Positions 11,959 through 23,048 of a stretch of DNA of 64,000 nucleotides are shown here, in pieces; positions within the stretch are counted from its first letter, which is position 1; every line of letters begins with the position of its first letter. The notes under the pieces are model-generated. The model did not search any database. It had not been told where the DNA came from and saw only the letters and a list, made by a program, of their open reading frames with translations. This stretch comes from Monosporascus cannonballus (Eukaryota; Ascomycota; Sordariomycetes; Xylariales). The DNA is taken from positions 1 through 64,000 of the forward strand of contig QJNS01000142.1 in the NCBI GenBank assembly GCA_004154925.1, given 5' to 3'. Made by a program: the position numbers and the translations under genes.

Positions 11959-12593
11959 ATGCGTGCCAGTTCCCTTTTCGCCGCCCTTTCGGCAGCTGCC
12001 GCCTCAAATGCGATGACGTTCAGCCTCATGGCCGCAGAGAAGCAAAGGATGGACTATGTATGGGAAGTCACGGGCTGGAGTGCGGGATGTGCTAGGAGGG
12101 GTTGTTACTACGGTAAGGACTGAAAGTTGGGTTAGGAACTCGATGGTGTAGCTAATAGGCTGGCTTCAGACTTCAATATCACGGCCGAAGCCAACACGAC
12201 ATCGTACCCCCAACGGCCTGCTTTCAGTGCATACTGCCACGGCTTCGGGGAAGGTGCCCCCTACGAGCTCTGCGATCTCCTGATGGAGCCTGAGGTCCCG
12301 CTCGAGGTCGAAGCCAAGCTTCTCCCTGCGGATCGTTCTCCGAACGCGACGACCAAGGCCAACATCCAGGTTAGCGTTCAGCACATCGACCTGGAGTCCC
12401 CGTAAGTGCTCCCAACGCCTTGGGATATTGTGGCTCTAGCCGGATGCATCGTAGGTAGACAGGATAGCTAACGCGGCATGGCAGGACGACGTACTGGAAC
12501 TACACAGCAAATGCACAGACGAGGTACAACCAGTTTGTCGCGCCTCTCATGAACTTCACCATGAGGCCCCACGAGATGTTCGGCGCTGCTTGA
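11959..12593 (+). CDS. Small secreted protein, unknown family (effector-candidate type)
   Basis: Three exons (11959-12112, 12170-12401, 12485-12593) join in phase to give 164 aa. The N-terminus MRASSLFAALSAAAASNA is a plausible signal peptide. The mature part has four cysteines in the pattern GCARRGCYYGDFNIT ... AYCHGFGEG ... YELCDLL, suggesting two disulfides. It also carries several N-glycosylation sequons (NIT, NTT, NAT, NYT, NFT). Many fungal small secreted proteins share a GC-x-x-x-GC-Y-x-F-x-I layout, but I cannot assign a family with certainty. It ends FTMRPHEMFGAA. Intron 1 is 57 nt and intron 2 is 83 nt, both with good GT-AG ends. Role unknown; extracellular location is inferred from the signal peptide. 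Confidence 0.75.
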
Positions 12594-13730
12594 GAGGATG
12601 CGGGATCGTAGTAGCACCGAGTTAGAAGGACGGCCAAACAGGCGGCTGCACGGTGGATATCTGCAGTTAGCCAGGCTTCATTGGTTTCACAAGTCAGGGG
12701 CTGGAATCAGTCTCTGTACGACTCTAAAAGGAGGATGCTAGCGGTATTGTGGTCCTACGGAAGATAGATGACATAATGATAATACTAATAAATCGACACG
12801 GCTACGGTCTACGAGATATCTCGTTCGCTACATAGGCTTCTCTGATCTAAAACGGGACTTGCCCAACAACATGATATCCAATTTAACTAGGTATCGTATC
12901 CATTAGCGTTCAGTTCCGTTCTGCGTAACGGGTACTGATCACCCGCCCTTTGAATTGCTGATTAACTTGTCGTCGATTCGTTTGGTAGGCATGATAACAA
13001 TCGGCATCGGAACTGCTGCCTGGCATTTGCAACTGAACAGCGTCAACTCAGCAGCGTACATTTCAGTCCACCCGCTGGCGTTTATGGGGGGCTTGGTCCA
13101 CGCCCTGAACAAAGTGGCGTCCCCGGGTTATTGGACCATTGGCTGTAAGGTCCCTGACCTGAAATCAAGGAACACGGGGTGGTAACATAGGAGGCTGCAG
13201 ATTACCACGAACGAATCGTTGACACTCAAGTTAAGTCAGTAATTGTCATACCCGGGTATATGGCTTTGTTGGTTCAACGGAGAATATGTCTGCCTACTGA
13301 TTCCAGAGACTTGCGTAACAGGAAAACGCAACTAACGTGGCTGTGCATGCCAAGCCCTAAGCCCCAAGCTCATGCTTCTGTAAGCTTTAAGGATTACATC
13401 ATGCCTGTTGATCCTGTAAGGCTGGGACCGGATGGTGCTTTTCTTTCCTCCCCCCACAAGGGACCCCCCCATTGCCCAACTAGCTCTCCTCCATACGTAA
13501 CCGCCAATTGACCTGCATTTTGCCATTCACTTACGACGATCCGCCCTCTCACGTCCTTCAACCAGTCAGTTCCTGTATGCCTTGATTGCGTAGGCTTTTC
13601 GAGAAGCCGGACGTTCCTTAACAGATTAATATTTGTTCGACTACAAATCCTACCGAGGCGTCAAGGAAACACTTTTATAAACTCTCCGGCGCATTCGTTC
13701 TGAACCAACCTCTTCAGATCATCGAACGCT
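12594..13730. other. Spacer, probable fimbrin promoter at its right end
   Basis: I see no gene here. Small open frames have no splice support or recognised motif. The last few hundred bases precede the fimbrin start and should include its promoter and leader. Confidence 0.4.
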
Positions 13731-15892
13731 ATGAATGTGCTCAAGCTTCAGAGGTAAGAAATATCAGCTTATCTGTCCGACTGCCACACGGCTAGTTGTG
13801 TTACTGACTATTTGGGTCAGGAAGTATCCTCAATTCGAACAAGGCGACATCTTCGCCCTTACAGATGCCTTCCGCAAACTCGACGTAGACGATAAGGGCT
13901 ACATCGAGGAGGCGACGGCTATCAAGGCTACACAGGCAAGCGAACGACAGCCCTACGATGTCGTAAGACAAGCTCTGAAAGAGGTCGAACTCGATTCATC
14001 ACGGAGAGTCGAGCTAGAAGACTATGTTGGCGTAAGTGGTACATATGTGACGCTACACCTATGATGAGGGAAGGTATCTAACATGAGTTTCTTCCTTCTA
14101 TAGTTGATTGCTAAGCTTCGCGAATCATCCCCCGCTCAACAGCGCATGTCAACTGGTCCTTCTGCGCCGTCTGCATCTGCCGGTATTGTGGCTCAAAGAA
14201 CTGGCGGACAGGGACATGCATCCAAGGGTAGTGTAGGAAGGATTCAGTTCCAAGGCTCCAGCGCCAATATCACGCACACCATCAACGAAGATGAGCGTAC
14301 CGAGTTCACTCGCCATATCAACGCTGTGTTGGCAGGCGACCCCGACGTTGGGGACCGACTACCTTTCCCCACCGATACATTCGAGATGTTTGACGAATGC
14401 AAGGACGGTCTTGTGCTAGCCAAGCTCATCAACGACAGCGTGCCGGATACCATCGATGAGCGCGTCTTGAACGTTCCCGGCCGGAAGATCAAGCAGCTGA
14501 ATGCTTTTCAGATGAGGGAGAACAACAATATTGTCATCGAGTCTGCGAAGGGTATTGGATGCTCCGTTGTCAACATTGGTAGTGGTGATATCATTGAGGT
14601 GAGAGAGCATCTGATCCTGGGCCTGATTTGGCAGATCATCCGAAGAGGTCTATTGGGCAAGATCGACATCAAGCTACACCCAGAACTGTACCGCCTACTT
14701 GAAGAGGACGAGACGCTAGAGCAATTTCTGCGTTTGCCGCCGGAACAGATCCTGTTGCGATGGTTCAACTACCACCTGAAGGCAGCCGGATGGCATCGCA
14801 CCGTCACAAATTTCTCGGGCGACGTCAAGGACGGAGAGAATTACACCGTTTTGCTGTCACAAATTGGCAAGGACTATGGCATCACCCGCGCTCCGCTGCA
14901 GACCCGGGACTTGTTGCAGCGTGCCGAGGAGGTGCTAGTCAACTCCGACAAGCTTGGCTGCCGAAAGTTCCTGACCCCGAAATCTCTCGTTGCAGGTAAT
15001 CCCAAACTCAATCTTGCTTTTGTCGCCAACCTGTTCAACACTCACCCTTGCCTGGAGCCCATCACCGAAGAGGAGAAGCAACAGGTGGAAGACTTCGACG
15101 CCGAGGGCGAGCGAGAAGCGAGAGTATTCACCCTGTGGCTTAACAGCTTGGATGTCCAACCAGCGGTCAGCTCCTTCTTCGACGACCTGCGAGATGGCGC
15201 TATTCTCCTGCAAGCATACGACAAGGTTATTCCGGGATCCGTGAACTGGAGACATGTCAACAAGAGGCCGGCGCATGGCGGCGAGCTCATGAGATTCAAG
15301 GCAGTCGAGAACACAAACTACGCCGTCGAACTTGGCAAGCAAAATGGATTTTCGTTGGTCGGAATCCAGGGCGCAGATATTACGGACGGACAGAAGATGC
15401 TTACTCTGGGTCTCGTGTGGCAGCTAATGAGAAAGGACATCACCATGACCCTCTCTGGTCTCGCACAGCGACTTGGAAAGCGCGAAATCACCGATGCAGA
15501 GATGGTCAGATGGGCAAACGACATGTCGCGGAAGGGCGGCCGGAATTCGTCCGTCCGGTCCCTCAAGGATCCCGCCATTAGTAACGGGATTTTCCTGCTT
15601 GACGTGCTAAACGGCATGCAGAGCAGCTATGTGGACTACGATCTCGTTACCCCCGGCCGGACCGAAGAGGAGGCGTATATGAACGCGAAGCTCAGCATCA
15701 GCATTGCCAGAAAGCTGGGAGCAACTATCTGGCTGGTACCAGAGGACATCTGCCAAGTACGCAGCCGGCTTGTCACGACGTTCATCGGTAAGCGCTCGAC
15801 TCATATCCTTCATCCACCATCTTGGGAATGTGCACTGATAAGTCCAAATTATAGGTTCTCTGATGGCAACCTACGAGAAGATGCAGCAGTAG
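13731..15892 (+). CDS. SAC6: Fimbrin/plastin, actin-bundling protein
   Basis: Four exons (13731-13753, 13821-14031, 14104-15787, 15855-15892) give 651 aa, the usual fungal fimbrin length. The first exon encodes only MNVLKLQ plus a split codon. Residues ~15-75 hold EF-hand-like sequence (AFRKLDVDDKGYIEE). Four tandem calponin-homology domains follow, forming two actin-binding domains. Landmarks are DECKDGLVLAKLINDSVP, HLILGLIWQIIRRGL, LLRWFNYHLKAAG, FDDLRDGAILLQAYD, MLTLGLVWQLMRKD and LVPEDICQV. It should crosslink actin filaments in endocytic patches, hyphal-tip structures and the septation ring. The last exon restores the conserved end FIGSLMATYEKMQQ, which is lost if the intron is read through. 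Confidence 0.96.
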
Positions 15893-17713
15893 ATTACTCT
15901 GACTGTCTGCGCCGGCCGTGATGTATTGGGGGTCGGTGTAAGGCATTGGGAAAAGTCAAGGGGGTTTCTTGCTTCTTTTATGTATCTGGCTATTCGACTA
16001 TCACTCATCTTTAGAGGATCATAAATCCGAGCCAAGCAAGCCCTGCAAAACTACCTACATTAGCAACTCCTGAGGCCTTGGGATGTTCTGTGACGCATGA
16101 TATGTTCAGCAGTAGTTAAGTCACAGAACCGCGGCGGTGTAAGGTAGTCTTGCCCCACTAATAAGAGATGATGACTGACGAGATACTACGTCCTGGCCCT
16201 ACGTACCTAGGTTCATGGGATATTCGGGTCTTCAGGGGACCAGCCTCTCTGCGTCCCAGGTGGTGGGAAGACGCTCAAATCGCACACTAGACAGGGTAAT
16301 CTAGTCCTTATTGAAGTTTTCTTCGCTAAAATATGAGTCAAAATTTCATCTATTACCCACACGAGATCACATACGAGATCATCGTAGTAGTCATTCAATT
16401 TAGTTAGAGACACGGAGTCCTAGTATTCCAAGTCTATAAGGTCAACTACCGCAGACGTCAACCATCAATCATAGCATCGACCTTTCTAAAGTTCGTCAGA
16501 CCAAAACAGCTTCGGATCGCACATGTCGCTGAATTATGGGTTTAGCAACGTATCGTCGGCCCTACGCTTCCTCAGCCCCGCTCACTTGCCATTCACTGCT
16601 CGAAAAAAAAAAAAAAAAAAAAAAAAAAAACACAACCCAGCGGCGCATCTCTGGACACGTGTACATGTCATCGAGGATTTTGCGGTAATAGGGGGATGCC
16701 TATCTCGGCTCGGAGGCGCGAGCCGTTTACTGGCCATTTACTGGTTCTACCATGTCACAGGGCAGGCTTAGTCGGGACTCGTATGCCGATGCGCGCCCTG
16801 GCATGCCCGAGATAGTCACTGAGCTTGCGATCACGCCAGACACTTGCCAAGGGCGTGGTGAAGTTCGTGCCTTCCATAACTCTTCCACGGGGGAGGCTAA
16901 GATACCATATATCGTAGCAGTAGACGATGCGGAAATTCGCGAGACATTGAAAAGGGAGATCCGAAAGGGGCGAGTGATCCCCCCACCCCCGCACCTCCCG
17001 CGCCCAGCGCCTTTGGTCAGCGAGTGTTCAAACTCCGATAGCTGGACGAAAGCCATGGCCAGGAGTGAGACGACAAGAAGCCCCCGCGGAAGGGAGGAGT
17101 TCCACGGGCGGGTTGGTTTTGTGAGGGGAGAAGATTTTTCACGTTCAAAGAGCAGAATGCCCTTAGTCCCTAATAAGCCCCTTTACGTAACTTTACTCAT
17201 GCGCGTCCCGGATCATGCTCGTTCTATACATCATCAGAGGCGACTACCAAGAATCAGGCAGGAGACGGACAACCGCTTGGCGCCAATGGATTCGTGAAGT
17301 ATATACCTGTCCGGTAAGGTAGGTCTCGCGTCTCTCTTCGCCACTTTGGGGCCTGCTATTGGGCGGCTTTTTACAGTGCTTAGAGCGGGAATTCCTACAC
17401 CGGCAATGCTCGGAGGCCATATCTCAAGCGGGGATACATGCGGTACCACCAACGTGAGTTGAATAGATGGCCCGGCGACTGGTGCTCCTCGACTGACTGC
17501 ATCAACTGGAACCGTTCCGTGTAGAACGCCGAGAACGTGAAGCCCTTCGAGCTTCCTAGCCACGGAGTCCGGTCCTTACGGATCCAGCAAGCTCCATTCC
17601 CTGCTGGTGTATTCGGCATATCGTCAGAAAGTAATAGAATGATAACAGGCGAGATCTTACCCCCTCCCCTCAAAAATAACAGATTATAACCCACCAGAAC
17701 GAAAGAAAAAGAA
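15893..17713. other. Spacer with a 28-base poly-A tract
   Basis: No gene is supported. An uninterrupted run of 28 A residues lies at 16603-16630. A 181-codon plus-strand frame at 16752-17297 was examined and not accepted (no domain, no codon-position signal I could trust). Confidence 0.4.
16603..16630. repeat. Poly-A tract, 28 bases
   Basis: Uninterrupted A homopolymer directly read from sequence. No recognisable retroposed gene lies upstream of it, and I see no flanking direct repeats. It may be a simple-sequence tract. Confidence 0.9.
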
Positions 17714-17812
17714 CTCCGAATCGGGGAATCGAACCCCGGGCTACCCGGTTCGCATCTCTATATCTCTATAGAAAATGAGAGCGGATAATGTTAGCCACTA
17801 CACCAATTCGGA
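17714..17812 (-). tRNA. tRNA-Glu(CTC) with a 27-nt intron
   Basis: On the minus strand the acceptor stem TCCGAAT (from 17812) pairs with ATTCGGA at the 3' end. The D arm is GTGT-AGTGGCTA-ACAT. The T arm is CGGGG-TTCGATT-CCCCG. The anticodon stem ATCCG pairs with CGGGT (one T-G wobble) and the loop carries CTC followed by A37. A 27-nt intron (17749-17775) sits exactly between positions 37 and 38, the canonical site. The mature length is 72 nt, normal for tRNA-Glu. The B box GGTTCGATTCC is perfect. The discriminator is G. Confidence 0.93.
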
Positions 17813-19270
17813 TTATGGATATTTGGTGGTTTAACTCAACGAGCTTGACTAAACTGAAACGGTCGGACCCTTTTAAGGGAAGGTCCAACCATGGCCTAAG
17901 AATTACGTAACTAGCCTCGGACCCCGCCTAATGAACGAGAGGTTGCTTGCCGTCTCGGCGCACTCCGCTTGCTCCCAAGTGCTGGCGCATTGGATCGCAC
18001 GCTTCGTGCGCCTCGACTGGCGAGGGCGTCGCAACACAATAATAGCCCTCGTTCTAACGGCGCTCCCACAGTCCAGGGCTTCCAGGGCTCTGCTAGCGCA
18101 CGGGCCGCATACTGTAGTTACGGTTACCTCTACTTTCCTATTTGGGACGAGCCGGGATACAAATACGGAAATCGGTTCTAAGGGAGCGGGATTTTTCGAC
18201 ACAATAACCCTTGTCGACTCCGTTCGCAAGCTCACTACATTAAAACGAGAGCACTTTTCAATTTTCCATCTTTCCAATTTCCTGAGGATGCCCCTTCAGC
18301 ACTCTCTTGGGCCGTCGTGATCGTAGCAAATTGGCTACTTGGTGGCGACGTGACCCAAGCGACTGGCAGCAGCATTGGCAAAATTCTTCAGTATTTCTTT
18401 TGAGAATATCTGCGGTTAGTCCACCGAGCGCAACGGCTCTGCCAGATAACCTAGCTGGGTACCTAGGTACTGGCCTGTCATTGTGGGCCGAAGAAATTCC
18501 GAGCGCGACTGGTGGGGCCGGGTATTCCTCGGACCAAGCTGTGCGGTAGGGATATATAGCGAAATAAGCGATGCAATATCTGCCTTCGGGCATTTGGTCA
18601 ATTTGAAACGATACAGAGAAGATGTAAGTTACTTCCCAAGGTTGTGCATTCGATTCTCTCCTCAGATCACTAACATTCCTTGTAGTAGCATGGCCCCTGC
18701 ACTAAGGATGACACGCTCAATCAAAGAGAAGCTACCAATTTTTTTTAAAAAAACATTTTCCCCTTTCGTTTCCCCGGGCCAGCTACAAACAGGGTTTTCG
18801 GATTATAAGCCCAGGGGGTGGCCAGGGGGTGGCCATCGAGTCTGTGACGATGCAGAAGCATTCCGCCCCTATAATGATGATGGCGATGCTCGTTTCGCCT
18901 TTTCGCTAATTCAGACTACGTGAGAGTCCTGGACGTCTTGCCCGAGTGGTATTCTCAGCCTGGTCGTCCCGTCTAAGCAAACACAGCTTCCTCCAAACTG
19001 CCGGAAGACGTATCCACATATTGCAAAGTAACGGATCGTAGTAATCCTTTGTCCGACCGTATTCGGAAGACAGGACAGGTCAAGCCACTTAATGTAGTTT
19101 TAAATGGTTTAAAGAGATCGAATAAATAAATATATGAATGCTGTACACACGGCCACCCTGATGAAAAAAAAAAACTCATTCCCAGGTGCTGCAGAGAAGC
19201 ACCATTCACATCTGACCATACACCATCTTAAATCAAGCCTTAAGATAGATAGATCACTCCAAGCTAGTTG
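17813..19270. other. Spacer with no supported gene
   Basis: Several overlapping open frames on both strands (for example around 17931-18320 and 18483-18923) show no domain, conserved motif or phase-consistent splicing. A short direct repeat of CCAGGGGGTGG lies at 18811-18834. No gene is called. Confidence 0.4.
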
Positions 19271-19777
19271 TTATGTCCTTCTGGACATATATTTGACATG
19301 AAAATCCGTAACACGAATGAACAGTTTCAAAGAATCAATCAACTGTTCATGTGTGCTGCTCAATTCCTCCTTCAACTGCAGGACGGCTATATATCGAGCC
19401 CACGCCGCTCATATTCCGCCAACCAGAGGAGCTCAGGCTTCAGCATCTGCTCGAACACCTTGCCAGCCTTATCCGATGTTGGACCAACGGGCTCCTGCTG
19501 AAACTCGGGGAAGTCTATCAAGTTCAAAATTACCCTCGTCCTTGTCTCTGGCCACCGACCCATAGTCGTTATACATGTGACACAGGGTTGCAAGATGACG
19601 ACAGAGATCTTCGGCGATATAAGCGGTTCGTGGCGTCGCGAACGAGATGTCGAGATGAGACAGTGGAAAAAAAAAACAAACGAGAAAGGACATGAGGTTT
19701 GATCGGCTGAGGTACTGCGAATCCAATGATAGAAACTTATCAGATCCTGAAGTGCCGAAAAATGTGAGGCCCCACAC
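19271..19777 (-). pseudogene. Truncated, frameshifted diterpene synthase (CPS/KS-type) C-terminus
   Basis: Three minus-strand frames together read as the C-terminal class I part of a fungal ent-kaurene-synthase-like terpene cyclase. The pieces are AEDLCRHLATLCHMYNDYGS and VARDKDEGN, then LNLIDFPEFQQ ... WLAEYERRGLDI, then LKEELSSTHEQLIDSLKLF ending VKYMSRRT-stop. The first frameshift is one extra T (minus strand) near 19524-19530; the second lies near 19383-19388 after the LDI codons. The usual upstream ~80% of such an enzyme, including the DxDD and DDxxD regions, is absent: an unrelated gene begins 65 bp away. It is a remnant, not a functional enzyme. Family recognition rests on the YNDYGS-x-x-RD and FPEF motifs. 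Confidence 0.75.
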
Positions 19778-19841
19778 TACGGCAGGACACTATCAGGTCT
19801 TAAATCTCACACGTCACCTAGAGAATGTTAAGGAAGCTCTC

Positions 19842-22007
19842 CTAAAACGCCATGATCCGGGATCGAGGTAGATCCAGAGCTATCTCCTCCGCTGCATTGA
19901 GGGGCCTCAGAACTAGCTGAGGTTCCTTGTACTCCAAAAAGGCCCACGACGGGCCATCGAGGCAATAGGCGCCGAGAACTTCACCGTCCATACCGACTTT
20001 GAAGATATCTCTCGCGACTTTCCATGAATCGTTGTTACCCGGTTGACACCTCCAATATATGCGTCGCCCATCGACTGTCTCGTGAAACCACCCCAGGGAC
20101 TCCAAAATTTCCGCTGGGACATTCTTAACTGTTGAGGGGTGATTACCTTTGACAAGGACTAGCGATACCACACCGGGCTGGATGATATCAGGACGAAATT
20201 CTTGCTCAACCTGTATCTTCACCCTTGCCATTGATGATCGAAATTTCCGCAGCGCTTCTTCTCTTTTTACCCTGTGCCATTCATTGCGGAATCGGCCTAA
20301 CTGTTCCAAGTCAACTCCATCGAACACCCAATCCATGTAAGACTGCGTCAAGCGGCCGTTTACTCGACTTTCTCTGAATCGCTGGAGCCAGTCACCTTCA
20401 GGGTCCCCTTGGATTTGCATATACGACCATTGGAGGTAAGAGTGCGTCAAGCGTCCGTTTATTTGGGTAACTCGGCTTTCTCCGAATTGCTGGTGCCACT
20501 TCTTTTCAAGTTCTTGTTGGATTTGCATATACAACCCCATACGGCCAAGAACTGAATCAATCATGGCATCTATAATCTTGATTCGGTATTTGCTGAAGAG
20601 GATATCAATAAATGTTTCCCGTTGATATATTTTATTAATCGGCTGAGGACAATGCGCTCCCATAAACAACAGGCATATATTCGGGATGCATTCGGGCGGT
20701 CTGGAGTAGGTTAGTTCAAACTGCTCATCGCCCCTTACAGTGTTCTGAAATCCGCGATATCTCAAAACATCCGTAGACACCGACAGCCAGCATGTGTGTT
20801 CAACGTGTTGGAGAGCAGACACAACGTGCTCGCCCACCGGTATTGATCTACCCCACGATTCCGAGTGATCGAATTTAGAGCATGACATCAACATCCTTTT
20901 CTCAACTTGTTCCACGATCTCCTCCAAGTCGGTCAGCTGTGTCAAGGTGCTTTCGTCTGGGACCTCGGCGATAGCGCCGTATAGGTTCTCGTCAATATAC
21001 TCGCGCAGTCGTACATCGCGGTCGATGACACCCTGGTAAATCGTCGGGCTTCCGCAGGGCATTTGTCGAATAGCGTCTATCAACTGCTTTTCCCTTCCCT
21101 GGCGCTCTTTACGGCAGTACCGACGACGCTCGTCGATGGTTTCCCATTTTTCTTTTACATTGCGCAAAGCACGCAATTGTTGGAGCCGCGCCTGCTCTTC
21201 AACATCCACTTTCGACGTAGGCAAGTCGGGCAAGTCGGGCAAGTCTTGAGGTTGGCGTTCTGGATGTTTTCGTCGACTAATTGGTTTCGGATCATCGTCA
21301 TCCCGGTTACGCTTATGCTTGTCGTCATCCGAATCGCTGTCGCCGCCGTTACCGAACCCGGCGGCGCCCTGTCTTCTGCGTCGAGGTGTCTCCCTTTCGG
21401 GGCCCGCCCTGACCCGTGACGAGCTTGGAGGGAGCTCTGCGCGTTCCCCCCGATCAGTTCTTCGAGTAACCCCTCCAGCTACACTGCGTAATTTATCTGG
21501 GTCGGGAGGTCCAAGACGTGCGTCGTGGTGACTCCCTGGGGAAATGGCGTCCCGTTTGTTCGACTTAGAAGATTTGGTAACAGGGTAACGTTGAACGCTG
21601 CCAACTGTGCTGTATTGGGCTGCATCTCCGTCATTCGACTCAATTGCACGCCAGTCTTTCGGCGCCGAAAAAAAAAAAGAACTTGGTCAATGGTGGTCAC
21701 TTGAATATTAAGAGACGAGGACCGAATCGGAGTCCTAGGACTTCGATGTATATATCTATATCTACTACCTGCGTCGCAGTGGTTGGACAATTGCAAGGGT
21801 GCTTAACTGATTGAGCTGATATTCTAAGACTGGGGTTGCCTCACTTTTGGTCGGTTGCCTTGTAACCTGCCTTATGCAAGCTTGTCCAATGAGGCGTGCA
21901 ACCAACCCTGCAAACGCAGATGCTGCGCCATCATCATCATTTGCGTAATCTAAGTCGGATGGCTTTAACACTGTCGCAATTAAGCTGAGCAGAAGATAAG
22001 CTTGCAT
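19842..22007 (-). CDS. Unrecognised 692-aa protein with charged linker and internal duplication
   Basis: Two exons, 22007-21769 and 21681-19842, join with matching phase 2 to give 692 aa. The join supplies a true ATG (MQAYLLLSLIATVLKP) to the long open frame, which otherwise has no early ATG. The 87-nt intron has GTAGTA and CCAAG ends. The N-terminal ~80 residues include a hydrophobic start and a DDDGAASAFAGLVARLIG stretch. Residues ~85-240 are a disordered, basic/acidic linker (RRRRQGAAG, DSDSDDDKHKRNRDDDD) that may contain a nuclear signal. The C-terminal ~450 residues look globular and coiled-coil-rich (EEIVEQVEKRM). An internal repeat carries ESRV-(TQI)-NGRLT-x-SY twice (~20329-20531). 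I recognise no family. The sense-strand run of 11 T just after the acceptor is a potential slippage site. Confidence 0.75.
20329..20531 (-). repeat. Internal ~35-residue tandem duplication in the 692-aa protein
   Basis: Two adjacent units both read YMQIQ ... W-x-Q-(R/Q)F-x-ESRV ... NGRLT-x-SY-x-x-W. They lie at about 20329-20423 and 20427-20531. The units have diverged in the middle, and the upper-coordinate unit carries three extra residues (TQI). Confidence 0.8.
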
Positions 22008-23048
22008 AAGATGTAGAAAGTGATACTTGTCTGACTAGAATTGAGCTCTAAGGAGTTGTGGCTAGGAAGCTCTCTATACCCGGTGGATATAGGTATGCTG
22101 TGGGGCTCTCCGGAATAATGCTGTTCGGGGGTGCTGAGAGCCTTTAATGACTAACAGAGATACCCCTATTCTATGACACAATCCACATGGGGCCCTTCAC
22201 TCTCAGAGACGGCACATATGTCCCTGCGGGGGGCAGAGTGGCATAAGCCGACTTCGAGCACCGAATGGACCCATCCCATCCCCGAGGCTGTGAACCTACG
22301 CGCAACTAACTACCCGCAAGCAAGCGCCACTCCTCGTCCCCTGATTAGGAGGAGGCACAAGCACTCGGCTGGTCGGAAGACTCACCCGGACGGATAACCT
22401 AGCGTCCGGCTACGGAAATCGGGCGGGCAGTTTTATAGTAGCAGACATGAAGTTGCTCGGCGTGATTTCTCTACGAATTTGACTTCGACGTTTCCGGAAG
22501 GGAAGAAGACAGGCCAAAGAATACATAAATCAATAAGAATGTGTTCACGGATCTGGCTGCGATGGTCGCAATGAAAAAGAATGGTCGGTAAACTCTAGTT
22601 GGACGGGGGGTATGAGGTTCAGCTGTTGAGGATAGGGTTTGCTATTGTGATTATTGGGCTATGCGTATAATAATAGGAATAGGCCAGTAATAGAATGTTA
22701 TTCATAGGTCCTAAGTTCGTGTGTTTAGGTGACAATTGGCGTAGCTTAACACGTTACACCCCGTTTAAACATCTTGCCATGATACTTGTACAACGGATCA
22801 TAACAATTTCAGTCGAGTCATCAACGCCGGGGACAGCACCGGTGTAGCCATAGCCTGATATTGTCCTCGTCCTACAGTCCTTGATCCCGTTATCATTCCC
22901 TATACGCCACAACACCCTAGCCAGAAGAGCAAACCCGACCGCCTCAATACTACCAAACACGCAATGAGCAGCACCCATTTTGACTCGAACGGCAGAAAAT
23001 ATCGGAATGCCGACCCTTCCTACACCGCGGACACTCGGGGGATTAAAA
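22008..23048. other. Spacer between two minus-strand genes
   Basis: Upstream side of the 692-aa gene and downstream side of the SRAP gene. A 74-codon minus-strand ATG frame at 22754-22978 was seen but has no supporting feature. No gene is called. Confidence 0.4.

Noticed and set aside
16752..17297. 181-codon plus-strand frame with some protein-like stretches
   Set aside because: No recognisable domain, no splice context, and similar-length frames on the opposite strand at the same place. Could be a decayed gene but I cannot support it.
17931..18320. 129-codon plus-strand frame
   Set aside because: Several overlapping frames on both strands are equally open; none has motifs or phase-consistent introns.
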